DNA from: an uncultured Dehalococcoidia bacterium
GTDB taxonomy: Bacteria; Chloroflexota; Dehalococcoidia; Lucifugimonadales; G958296245
DNA: 64,000 nt
Direction of reading: 5' to 3'
Assembly: GCA_958296245.1 (NCBI GenBank)
Contig: OY282458.1
Location: 124,001 to 188,000, forward strand
The stretch's first letter is position 1. Each line of letters starts with the position of its first letter. Below, piece by piece: positions 8,894 through 17,462 of this stretch. Below the pieces are notes generated by a model, which worked only from the letters and a program-made list of their open reading frames with translations, ran no database searches and was not told where the DNA came from. The position numbers and the translations under genes are program-made.

Positions 8894-9622
8894 CTAGCTG
8901 CTTGGAGCTTTCTCGCCCATGAGGAACGCTACCGATCCAAGGGCCATCTTCTTCACGGTGACGTTCCTCAAGCCTGCCGCGCCCATGAGTTCCGCCAACC
9001 TATTGGCGGTCATGAACCCCTGTACGGACTCCGGTAGATATGTATACGCTTCCCTCTCGCGGGCAAGCGCCGCCCCCAGCCGTGGAGTAACGTAGCGGAA
9101 GCAGAGGGGAAGCAGCCTGCTGGCCGGGCCCTTCCCGTCCAGTCGTACGATCTCCAGGAGCCCGACACGTCCGCCGGGCCTCACGACGCGGACCATCTCG
9201 CCGATGGCCTTGGGCGCGTCAATGAAATTGCGGACGCCAAAGCCCGCAACCGCGCAGGTGAACCGGTGGTCTGCAAAGGGTAGGTGGTGGGCGTCGCCCG
9301 CGAGGTAGTCGATCCGCTCTTGCAGTTGCTTGCGCTCGGCCTTTCTCCTGGCTGCCGCCAGCATCTCACGGGAGAAGTCGAGGCCCACGGCCCTGGTGAC
9401 CCTTGGTAGCCGCGCCAGTTCGACCGCGAAGTCGCCGGTGCCGGTGGCAACGTCCAGCGCCGGACCTGTCAGGGAGCCGGCGGCCGCACGAGCCGCCGCG
9501 CGCCGCCACGCGTGGTGGCGTCCGGCGGTCATGGCAGTGTTCAGCAGATCGTAGCGTCCGGCGATCCGGGAAAACATGTCCCGGACGTACCGGGCGCGCT
9601 CCGGTCCCTTCAGATGGGCCAG
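8894..9622 (-). CDS. ubiE: UbiE/MenG-type demethylmenaquinone methyltransferase
   Basis: This is a SAM-dependent methyltransferase for the last C-methylation of menaquinone (or ubiquinone). Visible are MFSRIAGRYDLLN, the SAM motif LDVATGTGDFAVELAR, GLDFSREML, and FGVRNFIDAPKAI, the family signature. Normal family members carry about 15 residues before MFSRIA. The same frame reads PERARYVRD there but offers no ATG/GTG/TTG. A CTG at 9620-9622 lies 6 nt after GGAGG, so I propose a CTG start. The conservative alternative is ATG at 9575-9577, which would cut the conserved YVR.MF stretch. Confidence 0.85.
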   Translation of the reverse strand: MAHLKGPERARYVRDMFSRIAGRYDLLNTAMTAGRHHAWRRAAARAAAGSLTGPALDVATGTGDFAVELARLPRVTRAVGLDFSREMLAAARRKAERKQLQERIDYLAGDAHHLPFADHRFTCAVAGFGVRNFIDAPKAIGEMVRVVRPGGRVGLLEIVRLDGKGPASRLLPLCFRYVTPRLGAALAREREAYTYLPESVQGFMTANRLAELMGAAGLRNVTVKKMALGSVAFLMGEKAPSS

Positions 9623-9653
9623 GTGACACCTCCACGGGCTGGAAACGGCGGAG

Positions 9654-11225
9654 CTACGCGCCCCTCCGGCTCGTCCTGCGCCTCAGCTCCTCGATCGCCG
9701 CCGGCAGGGCGGGTAGGAGGTCGCCGGCCAGCATACCGGTGTCGCTCAGCTCGCGCCGCACCCTCTCCCCGGCCAGGCCGTGCAGGTAGACGCCAAGCGA
9801 CGCCGCGTCTTTCAGGTCGAGGCCCTGGGCCAAGAGTCCGGCGATGACCCCTGCTAAGACGTCGCCGGTTCCCGCGGAGGCCAGGCCTGGATTCGCGAAC
9901 GGGCTGATCGCGGCGCCTCCTTCCGGCGAGGCGACGACCGTATGAGCCCCCTTGAGAACGACTATCTTGTTCCACTTCGCCGCGCCGCGCTGTGCCGCGC
10001 CGATCCGGTCGTACTGTACGGCGGCTGCCGTCTCATTTGCCAGCCGCCCCATTTCGCCGGGATGCGGCGTTACGACTGCCTGCCGCAGCAGCCGCTCCCA
10101 CCATCCAGGCTGTTGAGAGCGGGCCATGATGTTGAGGCCATCGGCATCGACCACCATGGGCGGCAGCCCGTGGCCTCCGTAGAGCAGCCTCTCAACCATT
10201 TTGGCCGTGCCTGCCTCCTGCCCGAGCCCGCAGCCAACGAGGATGGCGTGGTATTCGCCTGCTCTGTCCAGTATGACGTCGGCGGCGGTGGTCGAATGCG
10301 CCCCGGGGGAAGATTCGGGGAGCGGCAGGTACGTCGGCTCCGGGGAGCCTGAGGCGGCCTCGGCTCGGAGGCTCTCGGGCACTGCCAGCGTGACAAGCCC
10401 AGCCCCGGACCTCCCGGCTGCGGCTGCCGCGAGCCGGGCTGCCCCAACGTAGCGCCGCGAGCCCGTTACCAGCAATACGCGCCCGAATGTCCCCTTGTGC
10501 GCGTCGGCGGGGCGGTCCGGCAGGGCCGCCCCCGCCCATTCGCCGGTCATTAGCTCCAGATCGACGTCGTCAAGGCCGGCCGGGACCCCTATGTCCGCGA
10601 CCTCGACACGACCGCAATACTTCCCGCCGGACCCCGTGTACTGCCCAACTTTGGGGTAGCCCAACGTCACCGTCACGTCTGCCGCGACACACTCCGGATC
10701 GACGCGGCCCGTGTCGGCGTCCAAGCCCGTGGGCAGGTCGAGGGCCAAGAGTTGAAGGCTTGGCCGCTCCATCCTGGCACGCGACAGCTCCCGCAACATC
10801 GTCCTCATCACGCCGGATATGGGCCGTGAGGGCCCCGTGCCGAGCAACGCGTCGACCACTATCCCGGCTCGTCTGAGGTCGTTTCTCAACCTCGTGGAGA
10901 CGTCTCCGTCGGTCGCCGCAACAACCGGCGCGCCTCGATCCAATACCTGGCGGAGGTTGGAATCTCCCGACCGGGGGCGCGTCAAGTAGACGGTGACACG
11001 GCCTCCCCACGCCAACAGCCGCCGGGCTGCCACCAGTCCGTCGCCGCCGTTGTTCCCGGGGCCTGCGAGGATGACGACGTGCGCTCCGACGACCCGGCTC
11101 AGGCAGCGCCTCACGCTCCGGGCAACAGCCAAGCCGGCGTTCTCCATGAGTTGGCCCGTCGGGACGCCGGCTTGCTCCGAGCGCCCCTCGATGCGCCGCA
11201 TCTGCTCCGAGGAAACGATCTTCAT
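9654..11225 (-). CDS. nnrD-nnrE fusion: Bifunctional NAD(P)H-hydrate epimerase / ADP-dependent dehydratase
   Basis: This enzyme repairs damaged NAD(P)H hydrates. The N-terminal YjeF_N epimerase domain (about residues 1-215) has QMRRIE at the start and the GPGNNGGDGLVAARRL motif. The C-terminal ribokinase-like dehydratase (about 230-523) has HKGTFGRVLLVTGS, VVTPHPGEMGRL and the catalytic SAGTGDVLAGVIAGLLAQG. The 523-residue size matches the bacterial YjeF fusion. It lies downstream of acpS on the same strand but is separated from it by a 640-nt stretch holding a tandem array. Confidence 0.94.
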   Translation of the reverse strand: MKIVSSEQMRRIEGRSEQAGVPTGQLMENAGLAVARSVRRCLSRVVGAHVVILAGPGNNGGDGLVAARRLLAWGGRVTVYLTRPRSGDSNLRQVLDRGAPVVAATDGDVSTRLRNDLRRAGIVVDALLGTGPSRPISGVMRTMLRELSRARMERPSLQLLALDLPTGLDADTGRVDPECVAADVTVTLGYPKVGQYTGSGGKYCGRVEVADIGVPAGLDDVDLELMTGEWAGAALPDRPADAHKGTFGRVLLVTGSRRYVGAARLAAAAAGRSGAGLVTLAVPESLRAEAASGSPEPTYLPLPESSPGAHSTTAADVILDRAGEYHAILVGCGLGQEAGTAKMVERLLYGGHGLPPMVVDADGLNIMARSQQPGWWERLLRQAVVTPHPGEMGRLANETAAAVQYDRIGAAQRGAAKWNKIVVLKGAHTVVASPEGGAAISPFANPGLASAGTGDVLAGVIAGLLAQGLDLKDAASLGVYLHGLAGERVRRELSDTGMLAGDLLPALPAAIEELRRRTSRRGA

Positions 11226-11367
11226 GTATCGGGCTGCATGTTCAGGGTTCCACGGGCCGGCGGGGGTTGGGATTCCGGGGCTGTTTCAACGTGCATTGCC
11301 GCTCCTCCGCGACGCGCTCACGTTATATTAGCAGGGTGCGGAAGGAGCCTTCCGTATTTTCCTTCGG

Positions 11368-11394
11368 CCCTCCTTCCTGTTCCAGGAAGGAGGG
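11368..11394. terminator. Strong hairpin, possible terminator
   Basis: CCCTCCTTCCTG pairs perfectly with CAGGAAGGAGGG over 12 bp around a 3-nt loop. It sits between nnrD/E and the tandem array. No clear T-run follows on the plus strand, so termination is only a suggestion. Confidence 0.45.
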
Positions 11395-11403
11395 GATTTG
11401 TTA

Positions 11404-11850
11404 TCTGAGGGACACCCTCAGACTCCCGGCAAAGGGGCTCCGCCCCTCTGCACTCCCCGTAATTGCACAGCGTCTGAGGGACACTTCAGACAGCCGCCAG
11501 GGGTTCGACCCTCTGCACTCCCCGTAACTGCGCAGGGTCTGGGGGATGCCTCAGATAGCCGCCAGGGGCTCCGCCCCTCTGCACTCCCCGTAATTGCGCA
11601 GGGTCTGAGGGATGCCTCAGATAGCCGCCAGAGGGTTCGACCCTCTGCACTCCCCGTAACTGCGCAGGGTCTGAGGGATGCCTCAGATAGCCGCCAGGGG
11701 TTCGACCCTCTGCACTCCCCGTAACTGCACAGCGTCTGAGGGATGCCTCAGATAGCCGCCAGAGGGTTCGACCCTCTGCACTCCCCGTAATTGCACAGGG
11801 TCTGAGGGATGCCCGCCAGAGGGGCTGGGCCTCTCTGGGTACGCCGTAAT
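11404..11850. repeat. Tandem array, about 7 units of 65-69 bp
   Basis: Units start at 11404, 11473, 11538, 11604, 11670, 11735 and 11801, spaced 65-69 bp. Each holds two inverted repeats: CTGAGGGATGCCTCAG, and a pair around TTCGA or CTCCG (GGGGCTCCGCCCC or GAGGGTTCGACCCTC), followed by TGCACTCCCCGTAA. The last unit is degenerate. The unit ends resemble single sequences elsewhere (near 40613, 32130 and 34040). No convincing gene lies in 11226-11861. Confidence 0.9.
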
Positions 11851-11861
11851 TCGGCAGCCTG

Positions 11862-12239
11862 CTAATAGTTGGCTTGGCGGCTCTCGGCTACCACGAAGGC
11901 TACGGCGTAGTCGCGGGAGTGGGATAGCGTGACGGCCATTTCCTCGATGCCGAGCCTCCGCGCGCGCGCCAAGGCCGAGCCGTGCAACTGGACTCTGGGC
12001 GGTCCTCCGCGTTTGCGTACCACCTCGACGTCCTTCCACCGGACCCCATGCGTCCCCGTGCCCAGCGCCTTCATGACCGCCTCCTTAGCGGCGAACCGGC
12101 TCGCCATCTGGGGAGCGCGCCCACGGCAGTATGCGATCTCGCCCTCGGTGTAGATCCTATGCAGGAACCGGCGACCGTACTGGTTGGCGACCCGTCGGAT
12201 CCGGGCTATCTCGATGATGTCGACGCCGTTTACCAGCAT
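11862..12239 (-). CDS. acpS: Holo-[acyl-carrier-protein] synthase
   Basis: This enzyme transfers 4'-phosphopantetheine from CoA to the acyl carrier protein, activating fatty acid synthesis. The 125-residue length is typical. D7 in NGVDIIEI and E53 in RFAAKEAVMKALG are the Mg/CoA ligands, and VTLSHSRDYAVAFV is the C-terminal signature. The stop TAG is followed by CAGGCTGCCGAA, the recurrent post-stop motif. The MetF-like gene is 24 nt upstream on the same strand, so they may be co-transcribed. Confidence 0.94.
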   Translation of the reverse strand: MLVNGVDIIEIARIRRVANQYGRRFLHRIYTEGEIAYCRGRAPQMASRFAAKEAVMKALGTGTHGVRWKDVEVVRKRGGPPRVQLHGSALARARRLGIEEMAVTLSHSRDYAVAFVVAESRQANY

Positions 12240-12263
12240 TTGTCAGGCAGGGGGCGGTCCGAC

Positions 12264-13145
12264 TCAGCAGTTGGGGGAAAGACCGGCGGCCTCCAATATG
12301 CCGGGCACCAGTCGCTCCCAGCCGATGGCCATCACGTGAACGCCGTTGCACATTGGCCGGAGCTCGCGGATGATCCGGGCCGACGTAGCGACGCTCCGCT
12401 CCTCCCTGTCCTCGGCGAGCTCCAGCTCGCTTATGATGCCGTCCGGCACCGTGACCCCGGGCAGGTTGTCGTTTAGATTTCGCGCCATCGCCGCAGACTT
12501 GAGGACGACGTGGCCCGCCATGACCGGCTTCCCAAACCGCTCAGCGGATCGTATGAACCGCTCGAAGGCGCTTGGGTCGTAGACCGCCTGACTCTGGAAG
12601 AAGACTGCGCCGGCCTCGATCTTCTGCTCCATACGGCTCAGTTCCTTGCTGAGGTCGGGCGCTCCCGGGTTGACCACGGCGCCGACGTAGAGGTCTGGAG
12701 CGCCCCTCAGGGCGTTGCCGGCGAGGTCCTCCCCCGACCGGAGGGCATTCGCGGCGCTTACGAGCTCCACCCCGCCGAGATCGAAGACGGGCTTGGTTTC
12801 GGGATGGTCGCCTGCGCCCGGCGGATCCCCGGTCATGCATAGCACGTTGGAGACGCCCAGAGCGGCTGCAGCTAGGAGCTCCGACTGCAGGGCCAGTCGG
12901 TTCCTATCGCGGCAAGTGATCTGCATGATGGGTTCCAGTCCGCGGTCTGCGAGCAGATGCGCCGCGGCGATGGGCGCCATGGTCATCAGCGAACTCGCAG
13001 AGTCGGTTATATTGAAGGCGTCGACGACGCCCCCCAGCATCTGCGCCTTATCGAGTAGAGGCTGAAGGTTCGTCCCCTTGGGTGGGTTGAGCTCGCACGT
13101 GATGAGGAATCTTCCCGAGTCCAGTCCTTCGGAGAGCTTGCTCAT
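12264..13145 (-). CDS. Methylenetetrahydrofolate reductase family protein (MetF-like)
   Basis: This 293-residue FAD-binding TIM-barrel protein reduces 5,10-methylene-THF to 5-methyl-THF in its family. FLITCELNPPKG at the N-terminus carries the catalytic-Glu region, VDAFNITDSAS and MQITCRDRNRLALQSELL are conserved strands, NVLCMTGDPP is the signature, and VFFQSQAVYDPSAFERF and PVMAGHVVL follow. This subtype often accompanies corrinoid methyltransferases and the separate MetV protein; MetV is not visible here. It fits the folate theme with folD across the next intergenic region. Confidence 0.88.
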   Translation of the reverse strand: MSKLSEGLDSGRFLITCELNPPKGTNLQPLLDKAQMLGGVVDAFNITDSASSLMTMAPIAAAHLLADRGLEPIMQITCRDRNRLALQSELLAAAALGVSNVLCMTGDPPGAGDHPETKPVFDLGGVELVSAANALRSGEDLAGNALRGAPDLYVGAVVNPGAPDLSKELSRMEQKIEAGAVFFQSQAVYDPSAFERFIRSAERFGKPVMAGHVVLKSAAMARNLNDNLPGVTVPDGIISELELAEDREERSVATSARIIRELRPMCNGVHVMAIGWERLVPGILEAAGLSPNC

Positions 13146-13239
13146 TTGGTTCGGACCTCCATGCCAGGGGGCGGCGGGATGAGGAGCCGAGCGTTATTAT
13201 AGAGGGCGCTATGGTGAAATCAAAGCACAGGAGGAAGAA

Positions 13240-13375
13240 AGAGGTCCTCCCCTCTGACAGGGGGTCTGGGGGCTCTGCCCCCAGTTACCAAGGGGCGGGC
13301 GGGTGGGGATCAAAGTCGTCTGCTTTATCCGGGCTACGCCAGTCGAAAAGGACCTCACGAAGTCTGAACAGTTAC
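13240..13375 (+). repeat. Dispersed TIR element, copy B (left end lost)
   Basis: The core hairpin is present with one change (CTGGGGGCTCTGCCCCCAG), then CAAGGGGCGGGCGGG, CGTCTGCTTTATC and the right terminal repeat CTCACGAAGTCTGAACAGT at about 13354-13372. The element ends about 25 nt before the folD start and occupies the 13146-13397 gap. Confidence 0.8.
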
Positions 13376-13397
13376 CACAGGAGCACAGGAGAAGGCC

Positions 13398-14285
13398 TTG
13401 AGCGCGCAGCTAATTGACGGCAAGAAGATCGCCGCCGACGTGAGGGCGGAGGTGGCTGTGGGCGTGCAGGAGATGAAGGAGCGGTCCCGCGTGACGCCGG
13501 GGCTGGCCGTGGTGCTGGTGGGAGACGACCCCGCGTCGGCGGTATACGTTAGGAACAAGCAGCGCGCCGCCCTGGAGGTCGGGATGGATGCCCAAGACGT
13601 TCGCCTGCCCGGGGATACGTCCCAAGAGCAGTTGCTCGGGCACGTCGAGTCGCTCCAGTCCAGCCCCGGATTCCACGGCATCCTGGTCCAACTGCCCCTG
13701 CCTGACCATATCGACGAGCGGGCCGTACTCGACGCCCTAGACCCGTTGAAAGACGTGGACGGGCTTCACCCGGAGAACATGGGGCGGCTGGCCGGAGGCC
13801 GCCCCAGATTCGTGCCGGCGACTCCTCTGGGCATACAGCAGATGCTTGTCCGCACGGGCCGCGACCCCGACGGCAAGCGCGTGGTCATCTGTGGCCGCAG
13901 CGAGATCGTCGGCAAGCCGGTTGCGCTGCTTCTGATGCAACGCGCTTATGGCGCGAACGCCACCGTTACGGTCTGCCACACTCGCACACGCGGCCTCGCC
14001 GGCATCACCCGGCAGGCAGACATTCTGATCGCCGCCATCGGCAGCCCGGCGTCCATCACCGCCGACATGGTGAAGGAGGGGGTTACGGTGATCGACGTGG
14101 GCGTGAACCGCGTCGACGCGCCGGAGCGCAAGAGCGGCTACCGCCTGACCGGCGACGTCGACTTCGACGGCGTGTCAGAGAAGGCGGCGGCCATAACCCC
14201 GGTCCCCGGCGGGGTCGGCCCGATGACCATCGCCATGCTCTTGCACAACACGCTAACCGCCGCCCGTTTGGCCGTGAACGGGTGA
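13398..14285 (+). CDS. folD: Methylenetetrahydrofolate dehydrogenase / cyclohydrolase
   Basis: This bifunctional enzyme interconverts methylene-, methenyl- and formyl-THF with NADP. The 295-residue protein has YVRNKQRAALEVG with the catalytic Tyr/Lys, VQLPLPDHID, KDVDGLHPENMGRL, the Rossmann segment VVICGRSEIVGKPVALLL, and the C-terminal TPVPGGVGPMTIAMLLHNT. The start is TTG with CAGGAG upstream. It overlaps queA by GTGA. Confidence 0.96.
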   Translation: MSAQLIDGKKIAADVRAEVAVGVQEMKERSRVTPGLAVVLVGDDPASAVYVRNKQRAALEVGMDAQDVRLPGDTSQEQLLGHVESLQSSPGFHGILVQLPLPDHIDERAVLDALDPLKDVDGLHPENMGRLAGGRPRFVPATPLGIQQMLVRTGRDPDGKRVVICGRSEIVGKPVALLLMQRAYGANATVTVCHTRTRGLAGITRQADILIAAIGSPASITADMVKEGVTVIDVGVNRVDAPERKSGYRLTGDVDFDGVSEKAAAITPVPGGVGPMTIAMLLHNTLTAARLAVNG

Positions 14286-15397
14286 ACCTCCACCCTCCGC
14301 CTCGTACGCAGGGCAGCCGCGCCTGGGATGCGGACGGGGCGCCTTCCGGCTCTCTGAAGACCGGCGACTTCGACTACGATCTGCCGGAGGGTCTCATTGC
14401 TCAGACCCCGGTCGAGCCGCGGGACCATTCGCGTCTGATGGTGCTTTCCCGCCGGGACGGCGGCATCTCCCACCGCCGCTTCTACGATCTGCCGGACTAT
14501 CTGCGACCGGGCGACGTGCTCGTATTCAACGACAGCCGGGTCTTTCCGGCGCGGGTCCACGGCCGCCGGGCCGGGACCGGAGGCAGGGTCGAGCTGCTCC
14601 TGCTGCATCGCGTCGAGGATGGAGTCTGGCGGGCGCTCGCGAGACCCGGGCGGCGGATGCGCGACGGCGCGGCCTTCGAGCTTTCCGGACCGGGGGGCAG
14701 CGTTGCAGGCCGCGTGCTGTGCGTCCACGGGGACGGCTCACGGACGGTGGCCGTGAGCGACGACGACGTGTTGATGAGCATAGGCGAGGTGCCCCTGCCT
14801 CCGTACGTGCGCAAGCCCTTGGAGGACGTGGAACGGTACCAGACGGTCTACTCGCGGGCGGCGGGCAGCGTCGCCGCTCCCACGGCGGGGCTCCACTTCA
14901 CCCGCGAACTGCTCGACTGCGTCAGCGGCGTGGGGGTCGAGGTCGTCTTCGTGACGCTTCACGTCGGCTGGGGCACCTTCAGGCCCGTGCGCGGCGAGGA
15001 CCCGGCGGGGCACGAGATGCACTCGGAGTACTGGAATCTGAGCGAGGCCGCCGCGCAGACGATAAACGAGGCCAAGCATCAGGGCCGCCGGGTCGTCTCG
15101 GTGGGCACCACCTCCGTCCGGCTCTTGGAGCACGCGGCGTTGTTCCAAGAGCAATCCGACGGCCGCTCCCGCCAGGTGGTGGGGGCGGGATCAGGCTGGA
15201 CCGGGCTCTTCATATACCCCGGCTACCGCTTCCGCGCGGTGGACGCGCTGGTAACGAACTTCCACCTGCCGCGGTCCACGCTGCTCATGCTGACCAGCGC
15301 CCTCGCCGGCCGCAGCTATCTGTCTCGCGCCTACTCCGAGGCTATAGCGAACGGCTACCGCTTCTACAGCCTCGGAGACGCCATGCTGATCGTCTGA
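14282..15397 (+). CDS. queA: S-adenosylmethionine:tRNA ribosyltransferase-isomerase
   Basis: This enzyme makes epoxyqueuosine from preQ1-modified tRNA. Motifs are FDYDLPEGLIAQTPVEPRD, GDVLVFNDSRVFPAR, APTAGLHFT, LHVGWGTFRPV, VGTTSVRLLE and NFHLPRSTLLMLTSALAG. At 371 residues it is slightly long because about 28 extra residues precede the conserved DFDYDLP. The GTG start is fixed by the 4-nt overlap with the folD stop. The extension could be trimmed if a later start is used, but none has a better ribosome site. Confidence 0.95.
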   Translation: MNLHPPPRTQGSRAWDADGAPSGSLKTGDFDYDLPEGLIAQTPVEPRDHSRLMVLSRRDGGISHRRFYDLPDYLRPGDVLVFNDSRVFPARVHGRRAGTGGRVELLLLHRVEDGVWRALARPGRRMRDGAAFELSGPGGSVAGRVLCVHGDGSRTVAVSDDDVLMSIGEVPLPPYVRKPLEDVERYQTVYSRAAGSVAAPTAGLHFTRELLDCVSGVGVEVVFVTLHVGWGTFRPVRGEDPAGHEMHSEYWNLSEAAAQTINEAKHQGRRVVSVGTTSVRLLEHAALFQEQSDGRSRQVVGAGSGWTGLFIYPGYRFRAVDALVTNFHLPRSTLLMLTSALAGRSYLSRAYSEAIANGYRFYSLGDAMLIV

Positions 15398-15478
15398 AGG
15401 GCCGCTCAACGCGGTGTTCGCATTACGCGCCGGCTATGCGAGCAATGTCTTCTCATCAACCCTCTCGGGGAGTGTCTG

Positions 15479-15625
15479 AGCCAAGCCTGGGTTCTCCCCT
15501 CCGGCAGGAGGTCTGGGGGGCTGTGCCCCCCAGTTGCAAAGGGGCGGGTGGGTGGTGATCAAAGACTTCTGCTTTATCGGGGCTACGCCAGTCGAAAAGG
15601 CCCTCACTAAGTCTGAACAGTTACG
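15479..15625 (+). repeat. Dispersed TIR element, copy C
   Basis: The core hairpin CTGGGGGGCTGTGCCCCCCAG is extended by one base pair compared with other copies. It is followed by TTTATCGGGGCTACGCCAGT and the right terminal repeat CTCACTAAGTCTGAACAGT (15603-15621). The left terminal repeat is absent. The gap 15398-15738 holds nothing else I can name. Confidence 0.8.
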
Positions 15626-15738
15626 TCAACGCGGTTCCATTCGGCGCGCACGCGATGTGGTAGCATTGGGCCAAAGGCGTCCCTGCGAAACACATCTCGT
15701 ATCCGAGGGCGGCGCCCTCAGAGGCTCCGGGAGGCGGC

Positions 15739-15987
15739 GTGATGACTCAGCTTAGCGTAGACCCTCAGGTGCAATTCGTCTTGGACAACATTGCGACGAT
15801 AGTCGGCTCGGAGGGAGGCTCCCTAGAGTTCGTTGACCTCGACGGAGGACGGTTGACGGTGCGGTATACGGAGGGGCGAAACGATGAGTGCCCCGAGTGC
15901 GTACCCTCTCACGACATGGTGAGCCAGATCATGAAGACGTCTTTGGGGATGCACGCCCCCCACGTCACCGACTTGGAGTTGCTGTAG
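15739..15987 (+). CDS. NifU C-terminal-domain-like small protein
   Basis: This 82-residue protein resembles the NifU/NFU C-terminal domain, which carries Fe-S clusters. An N-terminal helix (VQFVLDNIATIVGSEGG) is followed by LEFVDLDGGRLTVRYTEG and a CPEC pair where NFU proteins have CxxC (usually CSGCP). The insert NDE before CPEC and the missing Ser/Thr-rich follow-up make it divergent. ATG 15742 is an alternative start. Its 3' end overlaps that of threonine synthase by 23 nt, tail to tail. Confidence 0.65.
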   Translation: MMTQLSVDPQVQFVLDNIATIVGSEGGSLEFVDLDGGRLTVRYTEGRNDECPECVPSHDMVSQIMKTSLGMHAPHVTDLELL

Positions 15988-17152
15988 GCAGCGTCTCCAG
16001 GTACTTGACCCCCGATCCTGTGTTCAGCAGGAGCGATAGTTCGTCCGGGGCGACCGCCCCACTCGCGATCAGCTTCGAGAGCGCGGCTGCCGTAGCGGCG
16101 CCCTCTGGGCAGACGAAGACACCCTCCAGCGAGGACACCCTGCCCATCCAGTCGAGTATCTCTCCGTCCGACACGGTCACGGCGCCCCCGTTGCTGTCCC
16201 TCAGGGCCTTGAGGATGAGATAGTCGCCTATGGCGGAGGGCACCCTCATGCCTGCCGCCAGCGTCCGTGCGTTCTCCCAGGGCTCGGCGTGGTCCGCCCC
16301 GCCGTGGAAGGCTCTGACCAGGGGCGCGCAGCCCTCGGCCTGTACGCAGAACATTCGCGGGCGGGGCCCGTCGAGCAGTCCCAGGGCCTCCATTTCCTCT
16401 ATGGCCTTCCATATGCCCACAATGCCCGTGCCCCCGCCGGTCGGGTAGACGATCACGTCCGGCATACGCCATCCCAGCTGCTCGGCGATCTCGTAGCCCA
16501 TCGTCTTCTTGCCCTCGGCGCGGTACGGCTCCTGTAGCGTGGAGACGTCGAACAGGCCGCGCTCACGCGCCGCACGGCGTGACAACGCCCCGGCGTCGCT
16601 TATCAGCCCGTCGACGAGGGTGAGGTGCGCCCCCATGACCTGCGCCTCCTTCCGGTTGGCCTCCGGGGCGTCTGCGGGCATGAAGACGTGAGCTTCGAGG
16701 CCGGCTCTGGCGGCGTAGGCGGCAAGGGCGCCTCCCGCGTTGCCGGCGGACGGCATCGTCAATGCGGTCAGGCCCAATTCCCTGGCCTTAGAGACCGCCG
16801 CCGCCAGCCCGCGCGCCTTGAAGCTGGCCGTGGGGTTGATCCCCTCGTCCTTGATCAGGAGCGAGCGGCACCCGAGCGCACGCCCCAGACGCTCCGCCCT
16901 GATCAGCGGGGTGAATCCCTCGCCGAGGGTGACTACGTTCGACTCGTCGAGGACCGGCAGCACTTCGAAGTAGCGCCACATGTTCGGGGCGCGTCCGGCC
17001 AGCGCCTGGCGTGTCAGCCTTCTCTTTGCAGAGTCCAAGTCGTACCGTGCGTATAGCACTTTGCCGCAGCTTGGACACGTCCGGGCAGGCTCTGCGGCCT
17101 CAACGGCCTTGCCGCAGTTGGTGCATTCCAGGTGCGTTAGGTAGCTCTTCAT
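15965..17152 (-). CDS. thrC: Threonine synthase
   Basis: This PLP enzyme converts O-phosphohomoserine to threonine. The 395-residue protein has an N-terminal zinc ribbon (ECTNCGKAVE...CPSCGKVLYARYDL). The PLP lysine lies in NPTASFKARG, followed by PSAGNAGGALAAYAARAG and the glycine loop YPTGGGTG; GEGFTPLI is the short-chain threonine synthase marker. Cysteate synthase is a homologue and cannot be fully excluded. No other threonine gene is adjacent. Confidence 0.9.
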   Translation of the reverse strand: MKSYLTHLECTNCGKAVEAAEPARTCPSCGKVLYARYDLDSAKRRLTRQALAGRAPNMWRYFEVLPVLDESNVVTLGEGFTPLIRAERLGRALGCRSLLIKDEGINPTASFKARGLAAAVSKARELGLTALTMPSAGNAGGALAAYAARAGLEAHVFMPADAPEANRKEAQVMGAHLTLVDGLISDAGALSRRAARERGLFDVSTLQEPYRAEGKKTMGYEIAEQLGWRMPDVIVYPTGGGTGIVGIWKAIEEMEALGLLDGPRPRMFCVQAEGCAPLVRAFHGGADHAEPWENARTLAAGMRVPSAIGDYLILKALRDSNGGAVTVSDGEILDWMGRVSSLEGVFVCPEGAATAAALSKLIASGAVAPDELSLLLNTGSGVKYLETLPTATPSR

Positions 17153-17234
17153 CAGGTGAGACGTCTGAATAAGGATTTTGGGATCTAAATGTAGGCCTTT
17201 GCACGCCGGCCCGTCAACAAGGCGCTAATAGGGG

Positions 17235-17384
17235 CTGTTCAGACTCTGTGAGACCCGAAAGGGGAGTACGGAGAGGTTCTCCGGCAGGGGGTTGCCAGGG
17301 GATAGACGGGTTGGGGATCTAAAGACGTCTGGCTTTATCGGGGCTGCGCCAGTCGAAAAGGACCCACGAAGTCTGACCCGTTAC
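17235..17384 (+). repeat. Dispersed TIR element, copy D (core hairpin deleted)
   Basis: The left terminal repeat CTGTTCAGACTCTGTGAG (17235-17252) and a decayed right end CCACGAAGTCTGA...GTTAC are both present, with GCGCCAGTCGAAAAGG inside. The central hairpin is reduced to GGGGGTTGCCAGGGGAT. It separates thrC from the aminotransferase promoter. Confidence 0.75.
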
Positions 17385-17400
17385 CGGGTCGAGGGGATTA

Positions 17401-17428
17401 TTGCATATCGTAGGGCGGTGGCTATAAT
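17401..17428 (+). promoter_or_regulatory. Sigma-70-like promoter
   Basis: TTGCAT (17401-17406), a 16-nt spacer, and a perfect TATAAT (17423-17428), 34 nt before the aminotransferase ATG, just outside repeat copy D. Confidence 0.6.
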
Positions 17429-17462
17429 AACGTGGCAGTAACGCGTCGCGCAGAGGAGCGCT

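Noticed and set aside
10993-11331. Plus-strand frames over nnrD/E and its 5' end
   Set aside because: They are antisense to well-supported motifs and show no family similarity.
11404-11850. CRISPR array
   Set aside because: The whole 66-bp unit is repeated with no unique spacers, and there are no cas genes.
13240-13397. Short proteins encoded by the dispersed element (ALSGLRQSKR-like frames in several copies)
   Set aside because: The same frame appears in many copies only because the DNA is repeated; it is often broken and lacks start and ribosome sites.
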